A stretch of DNA of 64,000 nucleotides from Bacteroidota bacterium. Lineage in GTDB: Bacteria > Bacteroidota > Bacteroidia > Chitinophagales > Saprospiraceae. The notes beneath the pieces were generated by a model. The model saw only the letters and a program-made list of their open reading frames with translations, had not been told where the DNA came from and did not search any database. The stretch is taken from assembly GCA_020160935.1 (NCBI GenBank), contig JAIUPL010000007.1, positions 62,001 through 126,000 on the forward strand. Reading direction: 5' to 3'. Made by a program: the position numbers and the translations under genes. Shown here one piece after another: positions 16,307 through 24,562 of the stretch (the first letter of the stretch is position 1; each line of letters opens with the position of its first letter).

Positions 16307-18679
16307 ATGAAAAAAGCCCTCCTTTCCCTTGCAGGCTTGTGCCTCTTTATGGCCATAAAAGCCCAGACGATCCCTCAAAACCGCCTCGATAAAGCCTGGG
16401 ATGCCTTCTGGATCACCGTGCCCGATTTGCCCGCTTCGGAATACCAGGTGTGTCTTTTCAGAAAAACACTCACCTTTCCTGAATCGCTTCCTTCTTCCTA
16501 CGTCGTGCACGTGTCGGCCGACAACCGCTACAAACTCTTTGTCAATGGAAAAATGGTGTCGCTCGGCCCCGCCCGGGGCGACCTCCACCACTGGCGCTAC
16601 GAAACAGTCGATCTCGCCCCCTTCCTGCACCCCGGCAACAACTTCATTGCTGCACAGGTATGGAATGAAGCCGACTGGCGCCCGGAGGCCCAAATTTCCC
16701 TGCGCACCGGATTTTTGCTCCAGGGCAGCACTGCCGCCGAAGCAGCCATCAATACCGGAGACTCCTGGAAATGCATCCGTGATGAAAGTTACACCCCGCT
16801 GAAAGTGCGCATGTGGACGTATTATGTGACTGGCCCGGGTGAGTACATCGACTTCGCCCGGCAGCCCAAAGGCTGGAAAGAAGCCGCTTTTGACGACAGC
16901 CGCTGGAAAAAGCCCCAAATACTTTTTAATGCCGTACCCAAAAATGTACAAGGCCCTTACGGATCACCCAATGGCTGGATGTTGGTACCTTCGCCGCTGC
17001 CACAGATGGAGTTGAAACAGGAGCGTTTTGGCAAGGTCGTACGCGCAGCCGGCATCGACGCCCCTACCGGATTTCCCTTTGAAACGGGTAAAATGTCCAT
17101 CCCTGCTCGTTCAAAAGTTACCTTGCTGCTGGATCAGGCGTACCTGACCAACGCCTACCCAACGCTCGCATTCAGTGGCGGCAAAAACGCCACCATTTCC
17201 CTGTGCTATGCGGAAGCGCTGTTTACCCGGTATCCGGAAAAAGGCAATCGCAACGAAACGGAAGGTAAACAAATGATTGGCCGGAAAGACAGCCTGTTGT
17301 CCGACGGCTCCAGCGGGCAAATATTTACCACACTGGCATTTCGCACCTTCCGATATGTGGAACTGTCGATCGAGACAAAAGAAGAACCGCTGAGCATCGA
17401 CGACCTGTACAGCACCTTCACCGGCTATCCGTTTCAGCGCAAGGCAACGACGGAATCTGCCGGCACGGAATGGGAACAGATACTCGACATCGGCTGGCGT
17501 ACAGCGCGTTTGTGCGCCGTGGAAACGTATATGGATTGCCCGTATTACGAACAGTTGCAGTACATCGGCGACGCACGCATTCAGGCGCTGGTGTCCATCT
17601 ACAACAGCGGCGATGTGCGACTGCTGCGCAATGCGCTCAACCAAATGGACGAATCGCGCCAGCCGGAAGGCGTGACACTCAGCCGCCATCCATCGTACAC
17701 CCCGCAGTACATCCCGACATTCTCCCTGTGGTATATCGGCATGCTGTACGATTTCAATCGCTACGTCGACGATCCGGCTTTTGTGCGCGCCAAACTGCCT
17801 GGCACACGCCAGATACTTGAGTATTTCCACCAATATCAATTGCCTGATGGCGCGCTCGCGCATGTGCCGCAATGGATGTTTACTGATTGGGTAGACACAA
17901 AAGGTTGGCAATCAGGTGTAGGCCCGGTGGGTAAAGACGGTACTTCTGCCATGATCGACCTGCAACTGCTGTGGGCGTATCAACTCGCTGCAGAACTGGA
18001 GCGTCAGGCAGGTATGTCCGCTTTTTCGACCCTGTACAGCCAGCGCGCCCAGCAGTTGAAAAAAACGATTCGGCAGCGGTACTGGGTGGCCGATCGCCAG
18101 TTGTTTGCCGACGATGCCGAACACACGTTTTTTTCCCAGCACACCAATACGCTGGCTATTCTGACGGGTCTGGTGGAGGGCCCGCAAGCCCGCCAAATGG
18201 CCGAACACCTGCGCGACGATCATAGCCTCGCGCCAGCGTCCATTTACTTTCGCTATTACCTGCACCAGGCATGGATCAAAGCGGGTATGGGCAACGATTA
18301 CCCGAACTGGCTCGACAAATGGCGCGAAAACATCGCCATGGGCATGACGACCTGGGCGGAAGTATCGGACATCAACAAAACGCGCTCCGACTGCCATGCC
18401 TGGGGCGCCAGCCCGAACATCGAATATTTCAGAACTGTACTGGGCATCGACAGCGATGGCCCCGGTTTTTTAAAAGTCGTGATCGAGCCGCATTTGGGGA
18501 CTTTGACAAAGGTGGGTGGCAGTATTCCACACCCCATGGGCGAGTTGTCGGCCAGGTATGAATTGAAAAACGGGAAATGGGATATTCACATCATTTTGCC
18601 CAAAAAAACAAGCGGAGTACTAAAGTGGAAAGGGAAAACGAGCCTGCTCAAGGCGGGAGAGAACAGGTTTTTATTTTGA
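16307..18679 (+). CDS. Secreted alpha-L-rhamnosidase-like (GH78) glycoside hydrolase
   Basis: The protein is 790 aa from ATG 16307, chosen because a signal peptide begins there (MKKALLSLAGLCLFMAIKAQ); an upstream ATG at 16223 would bury it. The N-terminal half is beta-rich with a galactose-binding-like module (RYKLFVNGKMVSLGPARGD). The C-terminal half is an (alpha/alpha)6 barrel. DCPYYEQLQYIGDAR (from D410) matches the GH78 acidic signature usually seen as DCPQRDERLGWTGD, with some positions changed. SDCHAWGASP matches the family's late conserved motif. The substrate is probably a rhamnose-containing or related glycan; the changed acidic positions leave specificity open. The enzyme is exported to the periplasm or surface. 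Confidence 0.85.
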   Translation: MKKALLSLAGLCLFMAIKAQTIPQNRLDKAWDAFWITVPDLPASEYQVCLFRKTLTFPESLPSSYVVHVSADNRYKLFVNGKMVSLGPARGDLHHWRYETVDLAPFLHPGNNFIAAQVWNEADWRPEAQISLRTGFLLQGSTAAEAAINTGDSWKCIRDESYTPLKVRMWTYYVTGPGEYIDFARQPKGWKEAAFDDSRWKKPQILFNAVPKNVQGPYGSPNGWMLVPSPLPQMELKQERFGKVVRAAGIDAPTGFPFETGKMSIPARSKVTLLLDQAYLTNAYPTLAFSGGKNATISLCYAEALFTRYPEKGNRNETEGKQMIGRKDSLLSDGSSGQIFTTLAFRTFRYVELSIETKEEPLSIDDLYSTFTGYPFQRKATTESAGTEWEQILDIGWRTARLCAVETYMDCPYYEQLQYIGDARIQALVSIYNSGDVRLLRNALNQMDESRQPEGVTLSRHPSYTPQYIPTFSLWYIGMLYDFNRYVDDPAFVRAKLPGTRQILEYFHQYQLPDGALAHVPQWMFTDWVDTKGWQSGVGPVGKDGTSAMIDLQLLWAYQLAAELERQAGMSAFSTLYSQRAQQLKKTIRQRYWVADRQLFADDAEHTFFSQHTNTLAILTGLVEGPQARQMAEHLRDDHSLAPASIYFRYYLHQAWIKAGMGNDYPNWLDKWRENIAMGMTTWAEVSDINKTRSDCHAWGASPNIEYFRTVLGIDSDGPGFLKVVIEPHLGTLTKVGGSIPHPMGELSARYELKNGKWDIHIILPKKTSGVLKWKGKTSLLKAGENRFLF

Positions 18680-18816
18680 AATAGAACTACCTGTCGCAAT
18701 GATTTTTTACCAAAACTCCCATGCCTGTAAATAATTGTTTGAATAGCGCTAATATTGCCCGCTTCCATGCCCGACCAGATAAGCCGCAATGGTTTATTAT
18801 CAATTATCCAATTCAA

Positions 18817-21800
18817 ATGCACACACATCCATCCTCTACTTTCGTCAGGTTTGCATGGGCAAGCCTGATGTTCCTGGCGTTCAACACGCTGTCATTTGCA
18901 CAAAACAGGGTGCTCGTATTCAGCAAAACGGCCGTTTTCAGGCATACCTCCATCGGCGTCGGCAAAAATGCAATCGCCAAACTCGGCGCTGAAAACGGCT
19001 TTGTCGTCGATACCACTGAAAATGCTGCCATGTTCAACGAACAAAACCTGCGCCGCTACGCTGCCGTTGTATTTCTCAATACTACTGGTGATGTGCTGGA
19101 TCCGCTGCAGCAAAATGCGTTCGAGCGCTACATTCAAGCGGGTGGAGGCTATGTAGGTGTACACGCCGCTACCGATACCGAGTACGACTGGCCCTGGTAT
19201 GGCAAACTGGCCGGCGCTTATTTCAAGGATCACCCATCCACTCCAAGCAATGTGCAGCACGGCGTGTACCACGTGCACGACAAAACACATGCTTCCACCT
19301 CATTCCTGCCCGAACCCTGGGAACGTACGGATGAGTTCTACAGTTTTAAAAATATGAACCCCGATGTGAAGGTGCTGCTCACCCTCGACGAAAAATCGTA
19401 CATCGGTGGCAACATGGGCGACTGGCACCCTTCGGCCTGGTACCACGAATACGACGGCGGCCGGGCATTTTATACCAGCCTCGGCCACACGGAAGAAACG
19501 TATGCCGAGCCCTTGTTTTTGCGCCACCTGCTCGAAGGTTTGAAATGGGCCATGAACGGCAAACTGGATTACAGCAAGGTGCACACCCCGCTCATGCCGG
19601 AGGAAAACCGCTTCACCAAAGTGATTTTGCAGGAAAAACTCGACGAACCGATGGAACTGACCACCCTGGGCAACGGCCGGGTGCTGTTTATCCAGCGCAA
19701 GGGCGAAGTGCGGCTGTACGACCCGAAAAATGGCCTTCGTACCATCGCTACCATCCCGGTCAGCACCAAATACAAAAGCAAGGAAGGCAAGGAGTCGGAA
19801 GCCGAAGATGGCCTCCTGGGACTGAGCAAAGACCCCAATTTTGCCCAAAACCACTGGATTTACCTGTATTACTCTCCCGCTGGCGACGAGGCCAAGAACA
19901 TCCTTACGCGCTACGAACTACGCGGCGACGAATTGGTGATGTCGTCCAAAAAAGTGCTGCTGGAAATCCCGGTGCAGCGCGAAGAATGTTGCCATACCGG
20001 CGGCTCCATTGCCTGGGATGCCTCTGGTAACCTCTTCCTCTCCACTGGCGACAACAGCAGCCCGCGTGCCGACGGCTATTCTCCCATCGATGAGCGCCCC
20101 GAACGCGGCCCCTGGGATGCCCAGAAATCATCGGCAAATACCAACGACCTGCGCGGAAAAATCATCCGCATCCACCCGCAGGCGGATGGCACCTACACCA
20201 TTCCCGATGGCAACCTTTTTGCCAAAGGCACACCCAAAACACGCCCGGAAATATACACGATGGGCCACCGCAACCCCTTCCGTATTTCTGTCGACCCCAA
20301 AACGGGTTTCGTGTACTGGGGTGAAGTAGGCCCCGATGCCAGCAAACCCGACTCTACCCGCGGCCCGCAAGGCTACGATGAAGTGGGGCAGGCCCGTAAA
20401 GCAGGCAACTACGGCTGGCCGTATTTTGTAGCCGACAACCAGGCATATCGAGATTATAACTACGCCGATAAAACCTCAGGCGATTATTACCAGGTGGATA
20501 AACCCCTGAACCAGTCGCCCAACAACACCGGACTGGAAGTGCTGCCGCCCGCCCAGAAGGCTTTTGTCTGGTACCCTTACGATGCCTCCAAGGAATTTCC
20601 ATTGGTAGGTACCGGCGGCCGAAATGCCATGGCTGGCCCTGTTTTCCATAAAAATGACTTTGGAAATGCTGCTCGGGTATTTCCTGAGTATTACGATGGT
20701 AAATTGCTCATCTACGACTGGATGCGCGGCTGGGTAATGGCCGTCACGATGGACCAGACAGGCAATTTCGTATCGATGGAGCGTTTTATGCCTTCCGAAA
20801 AATTCTCCAATCCGATGGACATGGAATTTGACGAAAATGGCGACCTCTGGATGCTGGAATACGGCACCGGCTGGTTTCAGGGCAACGACGATGCCCGCCT
20901 GCTTCGCATCGAATACAGCGCTGGCAACCGCAAGCCACAGGCCCAGGTGAGTGCCGACCGCACGGCCGGTTCTTTGCCGCTGACGGTGCAGTTGTCTTCT
21001 GAAGGTACTAAAGACTTCGATGGCGATGCCCTCCAATACGAATGGAAAATAGCGCCTGCCAGCGGTGGGAAAACCCAAACCTTTAAAACGGCCAATGCCA
21101 CAGTGTCGCTGAAAAAGAAAGGTGTGTACAACGCTACGCTTACCGTTACCGATCCTTCCGGCCTGAGCAACACCCGCAGCCTCGAACTGGTGGCAGGTAA
21201 CGAACCACCCAAAGTGGCGCTCGAACTCGGCGAAGGCACCAACCGATCGTTCTTTTTCCCCAACCAGAAAATCAATTACGCTGTCAAAGTGAACGACAAG
21301 GAAGACGGCAGCCTGGCCGCTGGTACCATTGGCTCCGATGCGGTCGTTTTCACCGCCGATTACCTGGCGGAAGGCTACGACAAGGAAGCCATTGCCCGTG
21401 GCCACCGCGATGCCGATGCATCGGCCGTTCTTGCGCCGGGCGCTAAACTCATGGCAGGCAGCGACTGCCAGGCCTGCCATTTCCCCGACAAAAAATCGAT
21501 CGGGCCGGAATACCGCCTCGTTGCGCAGAAATACAAGGATCAGGCAGATGCAGTGCCTATGCTGGCTAAAAAAATTATCAGCGGCGGCAATGGCGTGTGG
21601 GGCGATGTGGCGATGGCTGCTCACCCGCAGATCAAACTGGAAGATGCCGAAGAAATTGCGCGTTATATCCTCAGCATGTCCGATGTCAAACCACGCCTGG
21701 CGCCGGAAGGTGAACTGATTGCCTCCGTGCCGGAAGGCGACCAGGGGCAAGGGGTGTACCTGCTGCGAGCCGCTTACAAAGACCGTGGCGCGATGGGTTT

Positions 21801-22548
21801 GCCAGGCCAGATGTCGGAGCAGGTGTACGTGTTGCGCAATCCTGCTGTCGGAGCACACGATGCCGATAAATACGATAATGTGCAAAAAATGACTTTTGGC
21901 GGCAGCAAATTGCTCATTCCAAATTCCTCCGGCGCCTATGTCATGCTCCAGCAAATCGACCTGACCGGAGTGGCGCAAATTGATTTTACCGTTCTTGCAC
22001 CCAAGGCTATGATGAACGCGGCGGGAGGCATTATTGAAGTGCGGCTCGATGCAGTAAACGGGCCATTGGCCGGGCAAACACAATTGATCGTGCCATCTGA
22101 GAAAGAAGGTTTTGCTGCTGACCTGGCCGTGGCGCCCCTGAAAGGACAAGGCGGCATGCACGATATTTACCTGATTTTCAAAAATGATCAGGCGCCCGCA
22201 GGGCAGTCCCTGTTTGTTATGACGGGCATCAAATTCCAGACGGAGGCCATGCTGGCTGCCGCTGCCGCCGAGGCAGCCAAGCCGGCTACTTCGAAAAATC
22301 CGCTGGAAGATTATGTCGGTAAATACAAATTCAGCGGCCTGCCTTTCCCGTACATCACCTTTACGGTTGCCGACGGTGCGCTGGTGTCAGATACCGGTAC
22401 CGACAAAGGCCCGATCAAACCCACGGCTACTGCCGATCGCTTTGATGCGAATGGTCAGGCGATGTTTCAGTTTGTCAGAACCGATGGCAAAGTGACAAGT
22501 GTGAAACTGGAAGCGATGGGGATGACATTTGAAGGTGTGAAGGAATAA
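18817..22548 (+). CDS. Secreted ThuA / PQQ-type sugar dehydrogenase / PKD / cytochrome c mosaic
   Basis: The chosen start at 18817 opens a signal peptide (MHTHPSSTFVRFAWASLMFL, ending ...LSFAQ); the ATG at 18721 adds 32 residues that would mask it. Numbered from 18721, a ThuA-like domain covers about 63-290. A six-bladed glucose/sorbosone dehydrogenase-like domain follows at about 305-740 (LTTLGNGRVLFIQRKG, MGHRNPFRI). A PKD domain covers about 757-835. A cytochrome c domain has the haem motif CQACH from C916. A carbohydrate-binding-like beta domain covers about 1030-1180, and a small C-terminal domain 1195-1275. Such fusions occur in Bacteroidota; the likely role is periplasmic sugar oxidation with electron transfer to the bound haem. 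It lies 137 bp downstream of the GH78 gene on the same strand. Confidence 0.9.
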   Translation: MHTHPSSTFVRFAWASLMFLAFNTLSFAQNRVLVFSKTAVFRHTSIGVGKNAIAKLGAENGFVVDTTENAAMFNEQNLRRYAAVVFLNTTGDVLDPLQQNAFERYIQAGGGYVGVHAATDTEYDWPWYGKLAGAYFKDHPSTPSNVQHGVYHVHDKTHASTSFLPEPWERTDEFYSFKNMNPDVKVLLTLDEKSYIGGNMGDWHPSAWYHEYDGGRAFYTSLGHTEETYAEPLFLRHLLEGLKWAMNGKLDYSKVHTPLMPEENRFTKVILQEKLDEPMELTTLGNGRVLFIQRKGEVRLYDPKNGLRTIATIPVSTKYKSKEGKESEAEDGLLGLSKDPNFAQNHWIYLYYSPAGDEAKNILTRYELRGDELVMSSKKVLLEIPVQREECCHTGGSIAWDASGNLFLSTGDNSSPRADGYSPIDERPERGPWDAQKSSANTNDLRGKIIRIHPQADGTYTIPDGNLFAKGTPKTRPEIYTMGHRNPFRISVDPKTGFVYWGEVGPDASKPDSTRGPQGYDEVGQARKAGNYGWPYFVADNQAYRDYNYADKTSGDYYQVDKPLNQSPNNTGLEVLPPAQKAFVWYPYDASKEFPLVGTGGRNAMAGPVFHKNDFGNAARVFPEYYDGKLLIYDWMRGWVMAVTMDQTGNFVSMERFMPSEKFSNPMDMEFDENGDLWMLEYGTGWFQGNDDARLLRIEYSAGNRKPQAQVSADRTAGSLPLTVQLSSEGTKDFDGDALQYEWKIAPASGGKTQTFKTANATVSLKKKGVYNATLTVTDPSGLSNTRSLELVAGNEPPKVALELGEGTNRSFFFPNQKINYAVKVNDKEDGSLAAGTIGSDAVVFTADYLAEGYDKEAIARGHRDADASAVLAPGAKLMAGSDCQACHFPDKKSIGPEYRLVAQKYKDQADAVPMLAKKIISGGNGVWGDVAMAAHPQIKLEDAEEIARYILSMSDVKPRLAPEGELIASVPEGDQGQGVYLLRAAYKDRGAMGLPGQMSEQVYVLRNPAVGAHDADKYDNVQKMTFGGSKLLIPNSSGAYVMLQQIDLTGVAQIDFTVLAPKAMMNAAGGIIEVRLDAVNGPLAGQTQLIVPSEKEGFAADLAVAPLKGQGGMHDIYLIFKNDQAPAGQSLFVMTGIKFQTEAMLAAAAAEAAKPATSKNPLEDYVGKYKFSGLPFPYITFTVADGALVSDTGTDKGPIKPTATADRFDANGQAMFQFVRTDGKVTSVKLEAMGMTFEGVKE

Positions 22549-22555
22549 GTACCTG

Positions 22556-22605
22556 AACGTCGGCAGGGTTCTAAACCCTGCCGACGTTCTAAACCCTGCC
22601 GACGT
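22556..22605 (+). terminator. Perfect 15-bp hairpin with a repeated arm
   Basis: AACGTCGGCAGGGTT (22556-22570) pairs with AACCCTGCCGACGTT (22574-22588) around three bases, and the second arm is repeated once more to 22605. It fills the gap before the ATG at 22609. There is no T run, so it may be a repeat element that acts on RNA 3' ends rather than a classical terminator. Confidence 0.7.
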
Positions 22606-22608
22606 TTA

Positions 22609-23790
22609 ATGCGCAAATTTTCTGCCGACCATATTTATCCCGTTTCATCACCTTCGCTCGAACAGGGCGTGGTGATTACCGACGACGAGGGCGTCATCCT
22701 CGCCATCGAATCGCGTGAGCAGCACGACCCCGCCACGCTCGAAATGTTTCCGGGCGTGCTCATTCCGGGTTTTGTCAATACCCACTGCCACCTCGAATTG
22801 TCGCACATGAAAGGCCTGATGGATACCGGCATCGGACTGCTGGAATTTATCAAAGGCGTGGTCACACGCAGGCAAGCGCCGCCGGAAGTCATCGCTTCTG
22901 CCATCGAACGGGCTGAACAGGATATGCTGGAGGCAGGTATCGTAGCAGTAGGTGACATTTCCAATGTGGCCGATTCTTTTCCCGTAAAATCGAAAGGGCG
23001 TATGCGCTATTACACCTTCGTGGAAGTGCTGGATTTTCTGCGGAATTCGGGCAGTGAAAAAGCCATGGAAAATGCCCTTGCGGTATATCGCCAGGTGCAT
23101 CCTGCGCCGGGAAGTGCTGCCTCTGTTGTGCCTCATGCTCCCTACACCGTCAGCGCTGCATTGTTAGAAAAAATCAGGGCGTTCAATCCCTCTGAAGGGA
23201 TCAGCGTAAGTGTACACAACCAGGAGACGGCTGCGGAAAATGAGTTTTTTCAGTACAAAACGGGCGCTTTTTTGCCTTTCTATGCCGGTTTTGGCAATAA
23301 CCTGGAAGAGTTTACGGCGACGGGGCACAATTCCATTTTTTATGAAATGAAGGGCCTGGAGGCACAAAACCGCAACATTTTTGTGCACAACACCTTCACG
23401 ACCAGCGAAGAAATCAGCATGGCGCAAGCCTGGGGCGAACAGGTGTACTGGGCTACCTGCCCCAATGCCAATCTGTTTATCGAAAACCGATTGCCCGATT
23501 ATCGCATTTTTCTGGAAAACAAGGCCCGGGTCACCATCGGCACCGACAGCCTGGCTTCCAACTGGCAACTATCCATTTTGGAGGAAATGAAAACCATCGC
23601 CCGGTATCAGTCATACGTCCCTTTTGAAACGATGCTGCAATGGGCCACGCTCCATGGCGCACAAGCCCTGGGCTTCGACGACACGCTGGGTAGCCTGGAG
23701 CCCGGAAAAAAACCGGGCATTTTGTGTCTGGAAGGACTGGAGCCAGGCGAGCGGCTGGGTGTGGCGGCGCGGGTGAGAAGGGTTGTTTGA
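22609..23790 (+). CDS. Amidohydrolase (aminofutalosine/adenosine-deaminase-like family)
   Basis: The protein is 393 aa with a metal-dependent hydrolase TIM barrel. Metal ligands are visible as H59 and H61 (NTHCHLELSH), with further His in VPHAPYT and SVHNQETAAENEFF (plus the catalytic Glu) and Asp in IGTDSLASNW. The layout matches the SsnA/MtaD/aminofutalosine deaminase group, which deaminate purine-like substrates. A role in menaquinone synthesis by the futalosine route is possible but not shown by neighbours. The ATG at 22609 follows a hairpin element. The stop is immediately followed by the inverted repeat at 23791. Confidence 0.85.
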   Translation: MRKFSADHIYPVSSPSLEQGVVITDDEGVILAIESREQHDPATLEMFPGVLIPGFVNTHCHLELSHMKGLMDTGIGLLEFIKGVVTRRQAPPEVIASAIERAEQDMLEAGIVAVGDISNVADSFPVKSKGRMRYYTFVEVLDFLRNSGSEKAMENALAVYRQVHPAPGSAASVVPHAPYTVSAALLEKIRAFNPSEGISVSVHNQETAAENEFFQYKTGAFLPFYAGFGNNLEEFTATGHNSIFYEMKGLEAQNRNIFVHNTFTTSEEISMAQAWGEQVYWATCPNANLFIENRLPDYRIFLENKARVTIGTDSLASNWQLSILEEMKTIARYQSYVPFETMLQWATLHGAQALGFDDTLGSLEPGKKPGILCLEGLEPGERLGVAARVRRVV

Positions 23791-23935
23791 ATTTCCGATT
23801 TCCGATTACATGATTTCCAATTTCCGATTGGATTTTGGAATGAGGATTTTAGAATGAACGAAATGCACTCAATCTTACTTCTCAAATCCAAAATCCAATC
23901 GGAAATCGGAAATCATGTAATCGGAAATGGGAAAT
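23791..23935. repeat. Inverted repeat filling the gap between two convergent genes
   Basis: The arms 23791-23839 and 23887-23935 are 49 bp long with two mismatches and contain ATTTCCGATT direct repeats. The element begins at the base after the amidohydrolase stop and ends one base before the stop codon of the convergent FKBP gene. It would make a strong RNA hairpin in either direction and may serve as a bidirectional terminator. Confidence 0.9.
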
Positions 23936-23936
23936 C

Positions 23937-24395
23937 TCAAAAATTCACCAACTCAATTTCAAAAATCAGCACCGAATTCGGCGGAATACTGCCAATGCCG
24001 GTAGGCCCGTAGGCCAGTGCCGAGGGAGAAAAAAAGGTGCCTTTGCCGCCTTTTTTCAGCAAAGGAATGCCCTCCTGCCAGGCTTCTATCAGGCCGGTGA
24101 GTTCAAATGTGGCCGTGGAAGAGCCGGAAGTCTGGTCGAATACGGTGCCGTCGAGCAGATAACCTTTGTAGCGCACGGTAACAGTAGCCAGCGGGCTCGG
24201 ATTGCTGCCCGTTCCTTCCTGTGTAATGATGTAGTGCAGTCCGGAAGGGCGTTCGATAGCAGTAAGGCCATGATCGGAAAGATAATCCTTGATTTTATCG
24301 ATGTCTTCACGCAGTTGCGCTTCGGGAGAAGTGTCCTTCAGGCAGGACAGGGTAGACAGGCTGAGGCCTACCAAAATGAGAGAAAGTAGTCGCAT
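23937..24395 (-). CDS. FKBP-type peptidyl-prolyl isomerase lipoprotein
   Basis: The protein is 152 aa from ATG 24395, where a lipoprotein signal begins (MRLLSLILVGLSLSTLSC, lipid on C18); a longer frame reaching 24557 has no signal and overlaps the divergent promoter. The FKBP domain covers about residues 55-152: VTVRYKGYLLDGTVFDQT, then GLIEAWQEGIPLLKKGGKGTF-type core and the closing PPNSVLIFEIELV. It would sit in the envelope and assist folding of exported proteins by proline isomerisation. A TATTTTTG box lies 19 bp upstream on the minus strand. Confidence 0.92.
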   Translation of the reverse strand: MRLLSLILVGLSLSTLSCLKDTSPEAQLREDIDKIKDYLSDHGLTAIERPSGLHYIITQEGTGSNPSPLATVTVRYKGYLLDGTVFDQTSGSSTATFELTGLIEAWQEGIPLLKKGGKGTFFSPSALAYGPTGIGSIPPNSVLIFEIELVNF

Positions 24396-24413
24396 TATGT
24401 TTATTTTTTGCTG

Positions 24414-24421
24414 CAAAAATA
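24414..24421 (-). promoter_or_regulatory. Candidate -7 box TATTTTTG for the FKBP gene
   Basis: Read on the minus strand this is TATTTTTG (TAnnTTTG). It lies 19 bp upstream of ATG 24395, with a TTG about 16 bp further upstream. Confidence 0.5.
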
Positions 24422-24521
24422 GCGATTGTGCGGGTTTGCAAGGACGAGATTTGTGTAAGACGCTTTTTTTTACGAGATCGTTGGACGCAAAAAAACGAGT
24501 GCGCAAGGAATGCAATTTTAC

Positions 24522-24529
24522 TACCTTTG
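24522..24529 (+). promoter_or_regulatory. Candidate -7 box TACCTTTG for the SIR2/TIR-like operon
   Basis: TACCTTTG matches TAnnTTTG and lies 33 bp before ATG 24563. It supports the shorter start of that gene. Confidence 0.55.
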
Positions 24530-24562
24530 TTCGCCAGACCCAATTATCAGCGAACAATCGGA

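Noticed and set aside
20476-22161. 561-codon open frame on the minus strand
   Set aside because: It is antisense to the ThuA/sugar-dehydrogenase gene; the composition is typical of a shadow frame.
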